A stretch of 64,000 nt of DNA from Micropterix aruncella (taxonomy: Eukaryota; Arthropoda; Insecta; Lepidoptera; Micropterigidae). This document shows, in pieces, positions 1-11,360 of this stretch. Numbering within the stretch: the stretch's first letter is position 1; the number at the start of each line of letters is the position of its first letter. The translations under genes were made by a program, and so were the position numbers. Below the pieces are notes generated by a model. It made no database searches. It was given only the letters and a program-made list of their open reading frames with translations, and was not told where the DNA came from. Location: the NCBI GenBank assembly GCA_944548615.1, contig OX155976.1, positions 7,645,822 to 7,709,821 on the forward strand. Reading direction: 5' to 3'.

Positions 1-354
1 AGAAATTTCGTGGAGGAGATAATGTCTAGTTTGTCAGACTATAATTTAAAACTCAATCTATTGTATAAAACAGTCATTAAAACATAACCGCAAGATTCTG
101 TATAACCTAACTGCTCGCTTGTTTAATGGCTCTCGAGAGAGCACTAAAAGTTTCAAAAAGAGCAAATTTACGACTAATCTTCAGTGGGGTTATTTAATGC
201 AATATTTAGTAGAAGGTGTTGCGTTAATGCAATCAACTTTTACTAAGAGTTGAGGGGGGGAAGGTTGCTCTCTTAAGGGGCTGTCTACATATTAGGTAAT
301 CACGTTTTTTGGATTTTCGACCCCCCATCCCATTTTTATTTTTTTTCATTTGTT

Positions 355-830
355 GAGTGGGGCTTTTCTAAGGTCTTTATGAGCCTTGTAACACTGCGAC
401 CATTGCTGATCTATTGTGTTCGCCACCTACTATAGTTCTGCGCGAAGCCTCTGATCAATGCGCAGAAGCTGATTCTGAAGGTCATAAATAAAAAAAACCC
501 TAGATACCCCTCAGCGAAACTCTATACAGAATATGGAGTACTTGATGTGAGGCAATTATTTATAAAACAGTTACTAATTCAGTTTCACAGAATTAAGGAT
601 CAACAGTCAGAAAGCCAACAAATTAAAAACACAAGGCAAGCTACTGGGTCAACTCAGCGTGAGGTGCTGGGGAGTTTCCTCTGCTCCTTGACAGAACCTG
701 CACATTTTTGTGTCTCTGAGTTTGAGGTTGAACATGTGTTTGTACAGGCCACAATGCCCCGTGAGCGCCCTTACCAGTATGCGTAGATTGTTCCTATTTA
801 GCGACAAGGCCTCACGGGCCGTCTTACGGT
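355..830 (-). pseudogene. LOA-like LINE (family 2) 3' fragment
   Basis: Reverse complement contains the CREVLSLNRNN-type and 'RDTKMCRFC' coding pattern seen in the copies at 31645 and 33915, and the 3' AAAGACCTTAGAAAAGCCCC tail. Frameshifted. Confidence 0.6.
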
Positions 831-1399
831 CGTAAGCCTTAATTAGCCTTAATTTATTGTTATTCGTATAAAGTCCATCGATATATATGATCCCCTAGAT
901 GGGCCTTTTGCGCTCGAAAATGACCCCTTCAAAAGCACTACTGAAAGCCGACTAGTAGTAGTTTTCCGGCGTGAGAGCTGCCTCGAAGAATATCGGCGCG
1001 CTATTCTCTCGCATACTGTTCAATTTATTGCTCTCTCTGTCACATTATTTACGAGCAAAGGGAATGTGGAGCCAACTTATTTGTATGTGAGGGCATATCT
1101 AGCCAATATATCGATGCGAAATACTGTCTGATCGGAAAGTATCAGCTTTTACAAAACTCTTGCACTCTTGGCTATAAAGAAAGAACGGAAATTGAATGTA
1201 TTCTAATGACGTTTCAAAATTAGCAACACACTGACACACCCTCACGTCTCTAACAATATAAATTAATAGTTTTAAGAAAAATACTAAAAACAGGCTTTTA
1301 TAAATGCACGTAAAAACCAAAAAAAATATACAGGCACCTATTTCAATATTTACACTATTTACAGTCAATACTTACAAGTCAATATATAATAGGTTTGTT

Positions 1400-1925
1400 A
1401 TAACCTTGAAACCTGATCGTGTTCAAAGTCCATTACGTGACCTTTCTCACATGTGCAAACACGACTATGATACGATATTCCATCATGGAATGCCAGTTCC
1501 TGTCTTCCGGCTTCATCATCAGACCTTGAAACTTAATCGTGGTCAAAGTTTATTACAAGACCTTTCTAACAAGTCCAAACTCGGCTATGATACGATATTC
1601 CATCATGGAATGCCAGTGCCTATCTTCCGGCTTATCAGAGCTTGAAACCTAATCGTGGTCAAAGTTCATTCCAAGACTTTTCTAACAAGTCCAAACACAG
1701 CTATGATACGATGTTCCATCATGAAGTTCCAGTTCATATCTTCGGACTCCATCATCAGATCAGTTCGACAGTACCATATTATTGTATTGTCATCAGAACT
1801 ACATACAGCTGCCAACTTTCATGACGCTACGATCCTTGGAAGATGGTTAAATTATTTACCTTAGATTCCATTACATAGTTACATACAGGTCGACCTAATA
1901 AAAGCGTGTTAATAAATGACCTATA
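1400..1925 (+). repeat. ~120-bp minisatellite with flanking repeat
   Basis: CTTGAAACC-type unit starts at 1405, 1525 and 1641 (periods 120 and 116), each with TATGATACGAT.TTCCATCAT. It ends with CCTTAGATTCCATTACATAG and AGGTCGACCTAATAAAAGCG. The same array and end occur inverted at 33440-33890. Confidence 0.8.
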
Positions 1926-2737
1926 TAATATAATCAACAGTGAATTTTGCTTTTATTTTTATATTTTGTATTTAGATTTATTTCATAATTATTATCTACT
2001 ACTTTTATTATAAAATGATTATTAAGGATTTTTGATAATTATTTTGTTGATGTAATTTTACTTTAACAATTTTTTAATTTACTATAACAATTTCTTACCA
2101 TATTTTTCATAAAACTAAATTTATTTTCATTAATTAAAAAATGTATCATATAAAATTGGCGTTTTCCTTGGAACAAGTACTGCCTAGTTAAGTGAATAAC
2201 AAAATCACTGTGTAAAAATTATTCCTAAGTATTTTTTAAAAATAAATATATAAAAATAAAAATAAAAAGAGACAACACACACCGGGCGCGTAAGTGACAC
2301 AAGTTTTATCCCAAACACATTAATTTAGCGCCCCCCTCAAATCGCCGCCCAGGGCAGGCACCCCGGTTTGACTACCCTCCCCCCCTTCCTCACTCCTCTA
2401 GATCTAGGGCTGGTACACAGGCAATTAAATCAGTAAAATAATGCAAACATCTTTATTTCAAACGTTCATATATAACACAGCTCTATTGAGGTATTTTTTC
2501 CAGTTTTGAAAAATATCAAAAAGAATATATAAAAGATTTCAAACATGCAAACGGTAATTTAAAATTTCGGTTTTGCATTAAAACGTTTCGATACATTTTT
2601 AACAAAATAAAGAAGAAAATCTCTTTTCCCCCTCACAAATAACAAAGGATAAAATATCTCTAGACATTTTGTTAATAACTGTCTTCTCTGTCTCTAAAAA
2701 TGTAAATCACAATTTGCGCACTAATTTAAAAATAAAA
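1926..2737. other. Intergenic, AT-rich; nothing recognised
   Basis: Downstream of the Mitf stop. Includes a C-rich patch at 2330-2395. No coding or repeat signature I can name. Confidence 0.5.
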
Positions 2738-3331
2738 TGGGCCCGATTGCGTTTCTTCGTGAACTGAAATCGGAGTTAGTTCATGCGAGCGAGACGGGCC
2801 AATATGTTAGAGCGAAATATGAAATAAATGATTTTTTCCAGCATAAAACTACCAATCAAACATAAATCGGCTTAATCTAAGACCGGGCGAAATGTTTTCA
2901 AAATTAATTTAGATGGTTTTACGTTTGGCAGGTAGTTTCTGTGCGGGAAAAGATACAATCGTTCGTTTTACACTCCGTTCTAATGCACTACTCTGTCTCG
3001 CTCGATCACATGAACTATTTTCCGATATTAGTTCACAGAGAAACGCAATCGATCGTGAACCTAAATCAGAAATTAGTTCGTGTGAACGAGCCAGGGCAGT
3101 ATGCTAGAGCGGAATGTGAAATGAATGGTTGTCACATTTTCGCATTAAAACTGCCCACCAAAGATAAAGCATCTGAATCTAACACAACACGAAATGTGTT
3201 CAAATGTCTTCGGACGAGTATAAGTTTGACAGGTAGTTTTTATCGACGATCATTCGTTTCATATTCCGCTCTGACGTATGCTTGAACTAATTTCAGTTTT
3301 AGTTCACGAAGAAACGCAATCGGGCCCAGTG
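2738..3331. mobile_element. GGGCCCGATTGCG MITE, fused dimer
   Basis: Starts TGGGCCCGATTGCGTTTC followed by TTCGTGAACT and ends with the reverse complement at 3331. A second left/right junction lies at about 3040-3060 (AAACGCAATCGATCGTGAAC), so two units of about 290 bp appear joined tail to head. The interior has a CGAACGAGACAGGGC-like motif and its reverse near the ends. Confidence 0.7.
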
Positions 3332-3489
3332 TCTATTACAAATCTACAAAGCAAATAAAGTCAGACGTTTGAAACTACTTATGAAATTAAAATAATACAA
3401 ACATTCTCCTAAAACTAATTAAATCAGAAGATAAAATAAATATAACGAACGATAGGAATTCTACAAAATAAAAGTAATTTTAAAATACT

Positions 3490-3740
3490 TTGTGTTATCT
3501 ATAATTTACAAAATACGCTAATTACATCGGTATTAGACTGCTCAACTCCATAGTACGATTTTGCAACCCTTTCGCACCTGCGAAATGCAGGTGGCGCTGA
3601 AAGCATTGAAGGCGAAACTAATAGCAATTTATTTGGTAATCTATAATAACACTGATAATGAATGTTTTTCATACAATGCAACACATTTTAGTTCTACTCC
3701 AGTAGGTAGGCATTCCTACATTTGGACGCGTCATTGTGTC
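3490..3740 (+). repeat. Dispersed repeat (GCAGGTGGCGCTGA type)
   Basis: Shares GCAGGTGGCGCTGAAAGCA, AATAGCAATTTATTTGG and TCTATAATAACA with 45990-46060 and 47880-47975, and adjoining parts of this repeat with 4215-4400 and 48551-48720 (CATCTATCGCATTTxTTA). Confidence 0.55.
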
Positions 3741-3894
3741 TAACGTTCTAAGTAATGTAACGGAATATTAACTATCGTGATAGTTATGACTATAAATTAA
3801 TTTTAGTAATTTATAATCGGTTTGAAAATCATTGATAATTAGAAAATGATGAAATAATGAAAATTACTGATCAAATAAAGAGCACACTCGGCTC

Positions 3895-4175
3895 GATTGC
3901 GTTACTTATGAACTAAAATCGGAAATTAGGTCTGTGTGAACGAGACAGAGCAGTACGTCAGAGGGGAATGTGAAATGAACGGTTGTCACTTTTCCGCATT
4001 GTCACTTTACCCACCGAAGATGAAGCAGCTAAATTCAGGCGTCTATAAGTTCGACAGGTAGTTTTGATGTGGGAAAGTTTACAATAGATCATTTCATATT
4101 CCATTCTAACGTATCGCTCTGTCTCGTTCGGTTGAACTATATTTTAGTTTACGAAGAAACGCAATCGGGCCCAAT
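3895..4175. mobile_element. GGGCCCGATTGCG MITE, single copy
   Basis: Ends CGGCTCGATTGCGTTAC and ACGCAATCGGGCCCA. Body as in the dimer. A short fragment of the same family (GGCCCGATTGTGTTTCTTCG) is also at 21857-21915. Confidence 0.7.
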
Positions 4176-4504
4176 GTCTGTAAACATAAATATCAAAGTA
4201 ATAATGCAATTATTAAAGTAATAAAGTATAAAGGACTGATTGGTTATAAAAACTCGGTAATTTAACCAATAATAACAATAATAACATTTAATTATTAGTG
4301 TCATCTATCGCATTTTTTATATAGGCTGATTACATTACACAAATGATATGAAAAGATAGAATGCCATCTATTAGTCTATCTAAACTTAAAATGCATAAAC
4401 ATAATATATGAAATCTGTATACCAAATTAAATTTTTTAATCTTTATGGAAACAATACTAAAATAATAAGAGCTAAGATTCAAAAATTCCTTTGTTGTTAT
4501 ATTA

Positions 4505-5142
4505 TAATGCGCCAGTTAGACCGCGGCAATTTCTTGCAATATCGCCGCGCTCAACAAAAAGTACTATAACTATGAAACTAGTATAGCAATCATAAAAAGA
4601 ATAACTGTACAATGATCGCATTGAAATTTTATATATAGGATATTGAAATCTAATTTGTAAAGCAACTAGATAATTATGAATTAATAGGAGAAAGTCGAAA
4701 AAGTGAAAAAAACTCGGCATTTCTAACTTGTACTTGTCTTACGGAAAAATACGGAACCCTATTTAGAAATTGTAAATACTATCGTGATCTTTATGACATA
4801 CTCTATCAAATGTAATATTTCGTTTTGCTTATTTACATACAAAAATATTTAGATATTAACTCATAAATACCAATACATTTTTTTGGTTTCTCAAAAAACA
4901 AAATGATGATGTTTGACAATGGAATTGTACCAGAAATATCCGCAAAATGACGCGCAAAATTATTCTAGCGGCCGTCTATGTATCTATGGTAATAATGAGA
5001 TATTTGGTATGGATTTTAGGATGCGTTCGAATTAGAAAATAATATTACTGTGCGCTCCGGGAGCAAGCCGCCAATATTGGTCGTTAGGTAGACAACGGTG
5101 TTCTGATGTGCAACCAAATTTGGTCGTTACGTAGCCGAAGGG
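4505..5142. mobile_element. piggyBac-like MITE family B, copy 1 (left end eroded)
   Basis: Same body as the copies at 14511, 28023 and 29029, including ACCGCGGCAATTT near one end and GTAGCCGAAGGG at the other. The left CCCTTCG tip and TTAA are not preserved. Confidence 0.75.
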
Positions 5143-6122
5143 TATGTTATATATAATATGTTATATTAATATGTTATATTGTATTAATATAAAGGCATAT
5201 TTAGAGCACAGAGTTATACTATTATACCATGAACGCCGCCATAATAAGAAGATATTTTTAATTTTTTTGGAACTATGCTTATTTGCGTTTCGTTTCATTG
5301 CGTTTCGTAGTAAAACCTAGTTGCCAAATCGTAGTATGACAGAGACCAATCTAAGATGCTATATAATCAATGCTAATTGGAAGACATTACTGTTTTCAAT
5401 TCTTTTATTATCTAGAAAAAATTAAATAAACTAATGAAATAAATAGCGATTGTCGGAAAATACATCGAAAAATATATTTATTTATTTAAAAAAATTATAA
5501 TAAGGCACGTGGTAGTAATAGCACCGTTTCATTGAATCTTTTCAAAGCGTTGAAATTCTTAAAATTACAAAAATGGTAACTGCATTCTACAGCCAGTTTA
5601 TTTAAAAAATAACTATTTTTATAACTGGCCGGTGTTTTTTTTGCTTATTTACAAAAACAAAAAGGCGAACAAAGAAAAAGAAACTAAACGAAACCCTGTT
5701 TGTTAACATCTTATTGTATTCGAATTGTACCAAAATTTAAACTCGGAATTTTAAGTAACTTTGTTCTGGTAATTTAAAATTATACACTTTTTAGCAGATG
5801 TGTCTACTATAACAAGATTTAGTTTAATAAAGACCTTAATATTTAATGATCTGTGGGATTCTGTTGGATAGTTTGAAAAAAATATACTTGTATTTCAGAC
5901 AGTGTGAGCCGCTTCTCGTGATATTTAATAATCAATCACTGGGTCAAATGCCTCGTTACAGTCTCTTCTGTGATGTTTTCGAATGATCCAACAGGTGATG
6001 GTATACTAGTGTGGATAACTCAACTGTGCAGTTGTTGCGGCCAGCGCAGTTGAGTTGAGGTACCCACAAGGTCAGCAATGGAGATATGCACTGCCCTTTT
6101 CTCCCGCTAGAGGGCGCAGCGA
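5143..6122. other. AT-rich stretch with no gene
   Basis: No splice-flanked frame or terminal repeat seen. Contains a TATATTAATATG short repeat at 5147-5190. Confidence 0.5.
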
Positions 6123-6170
6123 CCGTGTTCCTGAAAGGTGTGAAGTGAGCGACACCTTTCAGGAACACGG
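6123..6170. repeat. Perfect 19-bp inverted repeat, 10-nt loop
   Basis: CCGTGTTCCTGAAAGGTGT and its exact reverse complement at 6152-6170. The surrounding 5950-6560 sequence has no recognised gene. Confidence 0.95.
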
Positions 6171-6584
6171 CAGAAACTTTCAGTACAACCCATTGACGTA
6201 TAAATATATAGACCTGGCATCGGCTGTCGGCAGCTATGCAACGGAAGAAGCTAGCTGGCTTCTTTGCACAGTTGCACATCTCTGCACAATCGCACATCAC
6301 GTCTTCATTGTTTTCTTGCCATTATATGACTTAAAATGCCTCCTCGTGTTGCGAGAAATTGCAAGATTACTGTGGTCTCTCCGTAATATGTTATACATCA
6401 GACCAGAGCACTGCCAGATTACTGAAAACGCCAGATTACTGGAAATTACTAATAATGACGCATTTAAATGGCAGAAGCTAGGTTTTATTGTATACATATA
6501 TGTATGTAATACTGTATTATACAGTACATTATATAGTACATACATGGTAATATATGTAGCGTATTTGTCTCCGACAGTGCCTCC

Positions 6585-7285
6585 GTGCTACAAGCGCTAG
6601 CAAAAAATACTATAACCTCTGTCCTTGTACTGGAATGCCACAATGCGCTTCAATCCATTGCAAGGTCAAATAGTGTGACCCTGCAATGGATTAAGGGGCA
6701 CAGCGACTCACTGGGCAACGAAGCGGCAGACGAACTGGCCAAAAGGGGATCAAATGAAATAGTATATGGACCGGAAGCCTTGATGCCCATACCCCAGGCC
6801 CAAATAAAAACATGGCTACGCAGGAACACCGACAAAACCCACCTTAAAGAATGGAAAAAAACCGCAGGATGCAGGCAAACAAAGAACGCGGTTCCGGAAG
6901 CGCCTAAAAACTTGCCTGCAACCTCACCAGATTAAAAAGGGACAAAATCCGCAAAGTCATAGGTACTATGACAGGCCACTGTCCCCTAAACAAACACCTG
7001 TTTACCATAGGTGTGACAGACAGCCCTCTATGCAGAGGATGCATGGAGGAAGAAGAAACGCCACAGCAGCTCATGGAATGCAGGAGCGTGGCAGAGCAAC
7101 GGGCAAGAATACTACAATCTCCAGCATCTGTCCCGGAGGCCTGTAGCAACCTAAACAGGCTGCTAACCTTCTGGGACAGCCTGGGTTGGCTGGAGTAACA
7201 TAAATAGAAACATGAGCCACGCACAACGGCCCAATCAAGAGGCCAAGTGCGGGAAATAGCCCAGGAAAACTAACTAACTATATGT
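6585..7285 (+). pseudogene. LOA/Lian-like LINE 3' end: RNase H plus CCHC region
   Basis: Encodes an RNase H end (VTLQWIKGHSDSLGNEAADE followed by LAKRG, with the catalytic GN.AAD motif) and, in another frame, TGHCPLNKHLFTIGVTDSPL followed by CRGCMEEEETPQQLMEC. RNase H then CCHC is typical of I/R1/LOA-group LINEs; similar lepidopteran proteins are called Lian-like. The 3' end carries a short (CTAA)n tail at about 7266-7278. 5'-truncated and frameshifted. Confidence 0.8.
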
Positions 7286-7604
7286 AGCGAAGGAATCAAT
7301 AGCTGCATCGAGAGATATTACTTAAGATATTTCAGTGACAACACGCAATAGACTGGCGTAAGGCAGACAAACTAGACACATACGGGCCACGACAAAGATC
7401 TCGGTCCCTCGCCTACTTGCTCTGATCACATATATTGCATTTATTAAAAACTAATGCACTGAAATCAAAAATGGATAGAAATCACTTCAAACTATCTCTC
7501 TGCTGTCTCGTGCTGAGATTTTTATGAGCTTGTAGTATATATACGAGCGCACTTAAAGCCAGTGTTCAAGAGACTGTGATCTTTGACACGGCCAGTACAT
7601 CGCA

Positions 7605-8250
7605 CACAACTAGAGTTGTCAACTACAACTGGCGAACCCGTCACCTCAGGAAGTTTTAACAATATTTGATCGTTCTATCTCCCGTGAGGTGACTTGGAAC
7701 GAAAACAGACCACCGGCTGGTTATGCTACTCGCCCGTAAGAAGCCAATGCCTTACCGGGAGAAACCGGGTTTTCACGAAGCGGGCCGACACTTACTTCTA
7801 GTTACAGCAAGATTTTGCCGGCCTCCCAACTGGTTACAGGTTTGAGGTCGCTTGTGCGGTTCTCTCCCTTGCGTAGCGGTGATTCGGTGTCTACTGAATC
7901 TATCGCAGCGTCCTTTGCTCGGCTGTTCACCTGGTATTGGGTAGCCGAATACTCGTTTCAAGAGCGATGCCACAAGTCTAACAGCCACCCCCGCTTTATA
8001 GGAATCAAAGCCGTCTCCAGACTACCCTGCCTATCTGTCAGAGTGCACAGTCGATTGGCTAATGCCGCACGGTGCGCAAATCATCCAGGAGCGCCCAAAG
8101 TACGATTCCCAGGGGAACTGGCCCGCAGACATAGGGTCCTACCTGGGCTCGCACTTCTGCTTGGATGGGTGTGGACCTGTGTGTTCAAATCACTTGTCTT
8201 CGATTCCAGCTCGAAATTACCGTGCTTGGTAGCTGTCTGTATAAGGCCTG
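7605..8250 (+). repeat. GC-rich dispersed repeat (family A), downstream of Mitf stop
   Basis: Starts ACTAGAGTTGTCAACTACAA, then GGCGAACCCGTCACCTCAGG, and includes TGCACAGTCGATTGGCTAA, GCACGGTGCGCAAAT, CAGGAGCGCCCAAAG and GGATGGGTGTGGACCTGTG. Shared in the same order with the other family-A copies. No conserved frame. Unknown class. Confidence 0.75.
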
Positions 8251-8297
8251 ATTACTTTTTAAATATTACATATTTTTTCTGCGACGATTCCATCATG

Positions 8298-8303
8298 TTT
8301 ATT
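8298..8303 (-). promoter_or_regulatory. Candidate polyadenylation signal of Mitf
   Basis: AATAAA on the minus strand about 116 bp after the stop codon, before the first downstream repeat. Seen directly; use as the cleavage signal is inference. Confidence 0.45.
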
Positions 8304-8418
8304 TGTTTTCACTGTGGCAAGAACGCCATTGGGTTTTTCCAGTAATTCATATTGAATGCCATGTCTATATATTTATACGACAGTTTTGTGACCCTACCGG
8401 CGAAGGTATACACTAATT

Positions 8419-8588
8419 TTATGAGCCCAAGTCCATGTCAAAACAGGCGTCGGCTCTTCCCCTGTGTCCGGAGTGAGGTGCGTGATGATGATGACCACCG
8501 AGCAGGAGTGATGGCAGGCAAGTAGCGTCCGAGAGTCCACCCAGGTGCGGTAACCCGAGCGACGAAGGATCGCCCATCAGGGATGGTG
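8419..8588 (-). CDS. Mitf: Mitf terminal exon l with stop codon
   Basis: 2 nt completing Ala, 55 codons and TAA at 8419-8421. The acceptor is GTCTTTACAG. The peptide runs from PSLMGDPSSLGLPHLGGL through a HHHH run to ADACFDMDLGS. The phase-1 join from exon k selects this frame; the other two frames through the exon are open but do not end the protein sensibly. A GC-rich repeat starts about 170 bp downstream, limiting the 3' UTR before repeat sequence. Confidence 0.92.
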
Positions 8589-8749
8589 CTGTAAAGACAC
8601 AAAAAAAACTTAAGACTCATTGTTTTGTCATTTTCCATACGGGCATTGATTATATACATAGATAGGATATTATAATATGTTCTATGTAATGAGAAATCCA
8701 CGGAAGTTATGAGAATCAAAATAAACGCTATAAATATAAAATAAAAAAT

Positions 8750-9840
8750 GTTTCATTAATTTCAGAGTCTAAGAGTTGAAGAACATTCTAATGAAATTGG
8801 AAAACTTTCGAGATTTACTAGTTTTTATTATAATTCGGTATAAAATCACTTTGTGAGAATTTTTGCTAAATTTTACCAAATAACTAATGATGTTTGACAT
8901 ATTCACAACTTCTTTAGAGGATTCATCAACATATGAAGACCGGGATATGTTATTTCAAAAATCTGAGAATGTTTAGAGTTATTTTTACGTTTAGATACAT
9001 TATATTTACCTAGCAAAGAAACTCCACAACATATTTAACACGCAACTAGACCAGGCTACAATCATTCAAAATGACGTCCATTATAAATGACTGGTTACAT
9101 TATGGTTGTTACACTCGACGAGGGAGCACTGTGAGTCGTTAGTTAGTAACTAGCGTTATTAATTAGGTACAAAGATATTTTATATTATTTATTATTGTTA
9201 TTATTATCTCATTAGCCTTATAACTGTATTAATATATCCCCCCCCCCCCCCATATACGAGTATACATCGTATCTAATTTAATTTAATTTAATCGCTTAAG
9301 TTTTGGTGTAATATATAAACTATAATAGTTATACTATATACACTTATATAATAACCTAAGATTGCGGCAATTACCTATATACACCCGACAGATGAATGTA
9401 GTAAATATCACCTCGATACAGGCTCTACCTAGTGAGGTGATAAAATCCTGTCGAAGCTGAGCTTTTTAGTAAATTTCCAGGGCCGTACAATCTGGGTATC
9501 TACAATTATGTGATCTACAATCTGTGATCTACAATCTACAATTATGTAAAATATATTATAGGAAATGTAATAATGTAAAACTGGGGATAAATGAAATAAA
9601 TTAATTAATTAATTAATAAAAAAAACTGAGAATGTTTAGAGTTATTTCAATAATCTCAGGAATCTGAAAATCGTTTTTTTTAATGAAATGTCATTGACAT
9701 CATTAAAGTCAATATCAATGTGATATCACATCAATGACAATAAATTCAAAATGAGTCATTTCGGCTCATTTATATCGATACGCGTAGAATATAAAAGATT
9801 ATGGAATAAAACGACAGTCACTTTTGGGGAGCTAATGTGC
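8750..9840. other. First part of the last Mitf intron; nothing recognised
   Basis: A poly-C run at 9240-9250, an (ATTTA)n patch at 9278-9292 and TTAAT units at 9598-9618; otherwise unassigned AT-rich DNA. Confidence 0.5.
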
Positions 9841-10565
9841 TTAGTGCATTATGACGCAGCCTCCAAGCAGAAGTGCGAGCGAGGCTAAGACTTTGTGTCT
9901 AAGGGCCTGTTCCTCTAGGAATCATAGTTTGGGCGCTCCTGGACAGTTTGCGCACTGCGCGGCGCTGCTAATCGACTGTGCATTCCGACAGATAGCCGGG
10001 GGGTCTGGAAACGGCTTTGTTTTCTATAGAGCAGGGGCTGTTGTTTACCTTGTGGCAGCCGCTCTTGAAACGACCATTCGGCTACCCGATACCGGGTAAA
10101 CAGTAGGGCAGTGTCGACTACAACGGGCGAACCCGTCACCCCAGGCTGGTATAACGATATATAATCGTTCTTTCAGCCGTGGGATGAGCGTAGAAGAGTT
10201 GGGGACAAGACAACCTACTGTCTAGTTCACCAGAAACCCGTTAGAGTCTAACACCTTACGGCGAGGCACCGGGAAAGTTATCCAGCGGGCAGCCTCGCCC
10301 CCTAACTGCCAGTTTCGACAGGATATCTATCTCCGTCTGGAATTAAGCTTCAGGATACCTCCGTCCTCCCGATTTAATTTTAACCTCCTGTGCCAACCCT
10401 ACCAAAATAGGTAAACATTTTGTACGATCTTTAGAAGCTTTGTCTCTGTTCAGTTTATTTACTCATGTGGTAAGGTGTTGGCTTCTTACGGGCGAGTGGC
10501 GTAACTAGACAGTGGATTGCTTTCATTCCAAGTCTTCTACGCTCACCTCATGGGAGACAGAATTC
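9840..10565. repeat. Family A mosaic: inverted pieces
   Basis: 9855-10105 is minus-strand family A (GCGCTCCTGGACAGTTTGCG), 10110-10390 is plus-strand (GGGCGAACCCGTCACCCCAG), and 10470-10560 is minus again (CTTACGGGCGAGTGGCG). 10405-10465 between them is an arm of the 17-kb fold-back MITE. Confidence 0.7.
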
Positions 10566-11240
10566 AATTCAATTCAATTCAATTCTTTATTAAGAAATCA
10601 CACAGTATTACAGTATATTTTTTTTAATGTATGCAGATTTACAACAAATAAAACAACCGGTTACGGATTTCATTAAAATTACATATATTACGTTTTTTTT
10701 AAAAACTACTTTATAAAACTAATGTACCTTCAATTTTAGAACTATATAGGTAAGAGTCTAGTATGCAGGGTGTGTGTGTATGTGTTTGTGGAAGTGTGTT
10801 GAGCGTGTAAGTGTGGAGTGTGATCATGTATGATATTAGTAGTGGCATATATAAAATATAATAATAATAATAATAATCAATAAAAATAGCTAAAAACGAA
10901 TAGTCAGCTTATTATATCGGTTAGGGTTTGATTTACGGAGTATTTGTAAGTGATTATGGAATTATTAAACATATCAATACCATTTAAATGGGTATTATAA
11001 AGCTCACAGTAGCGTGTGAGTACTCCATTTCTTGATGCATTAGTTTTAAAACGCGGCAATCGAAACAGGTCAAATTGGCGTGTGGTCCTCATTGGGGCGT
11101 TAATATTGATCTCTCCCACCAGGTCAGAGCAATCGAATATACCATTCATTATTTTATAGAGGCACAGAGCATCATTCAAGTTGCGCCTATAACATAGTGA
11201 ATTTATTTTAAATAGTAAGGCCGCTTCATTAGTTGATCAA
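10560..11240 (-). pseudogene. LINE C-terminal fragment (minus strand) with AAT tail
   Basis: Minus-strand reading MNDALCLYKIMNGIFDCSDL, RTTRQFDLFRLPRFKTNASR, then YNTHLNGIDMFNNS: the short region after the RT of CR1/jockey-like LINEs (RT...F..P..RTN...N....R....YN). Downstream on the same strand is a (TAAT/ATT)n tract (10858-10878). Confidence 0.65.
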
Positions 11241-11360
11241 ATAGCGTTAAAACTTTCTGACGTTACGGAATCGCCCGTTGTAGTTGACAGTTCTAGTTAT
11301 GACATTGAACAATCTGATATCCTATATAATCAATGGTGTGTCTTAGGTCAGTTCACCTCT

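Noticed and set aside
6055..6600. 181-codon frame as a host gene
   Set aside because: No conserved motif; it spans a palindrome and AT-rich microsatellite-like DNA with no splice context.
7815..8345. 176-codon frame near the Mitf 3' end as a gene
   Set aside because: It lies over a family-A repeat whose other copies do not keep this frame.
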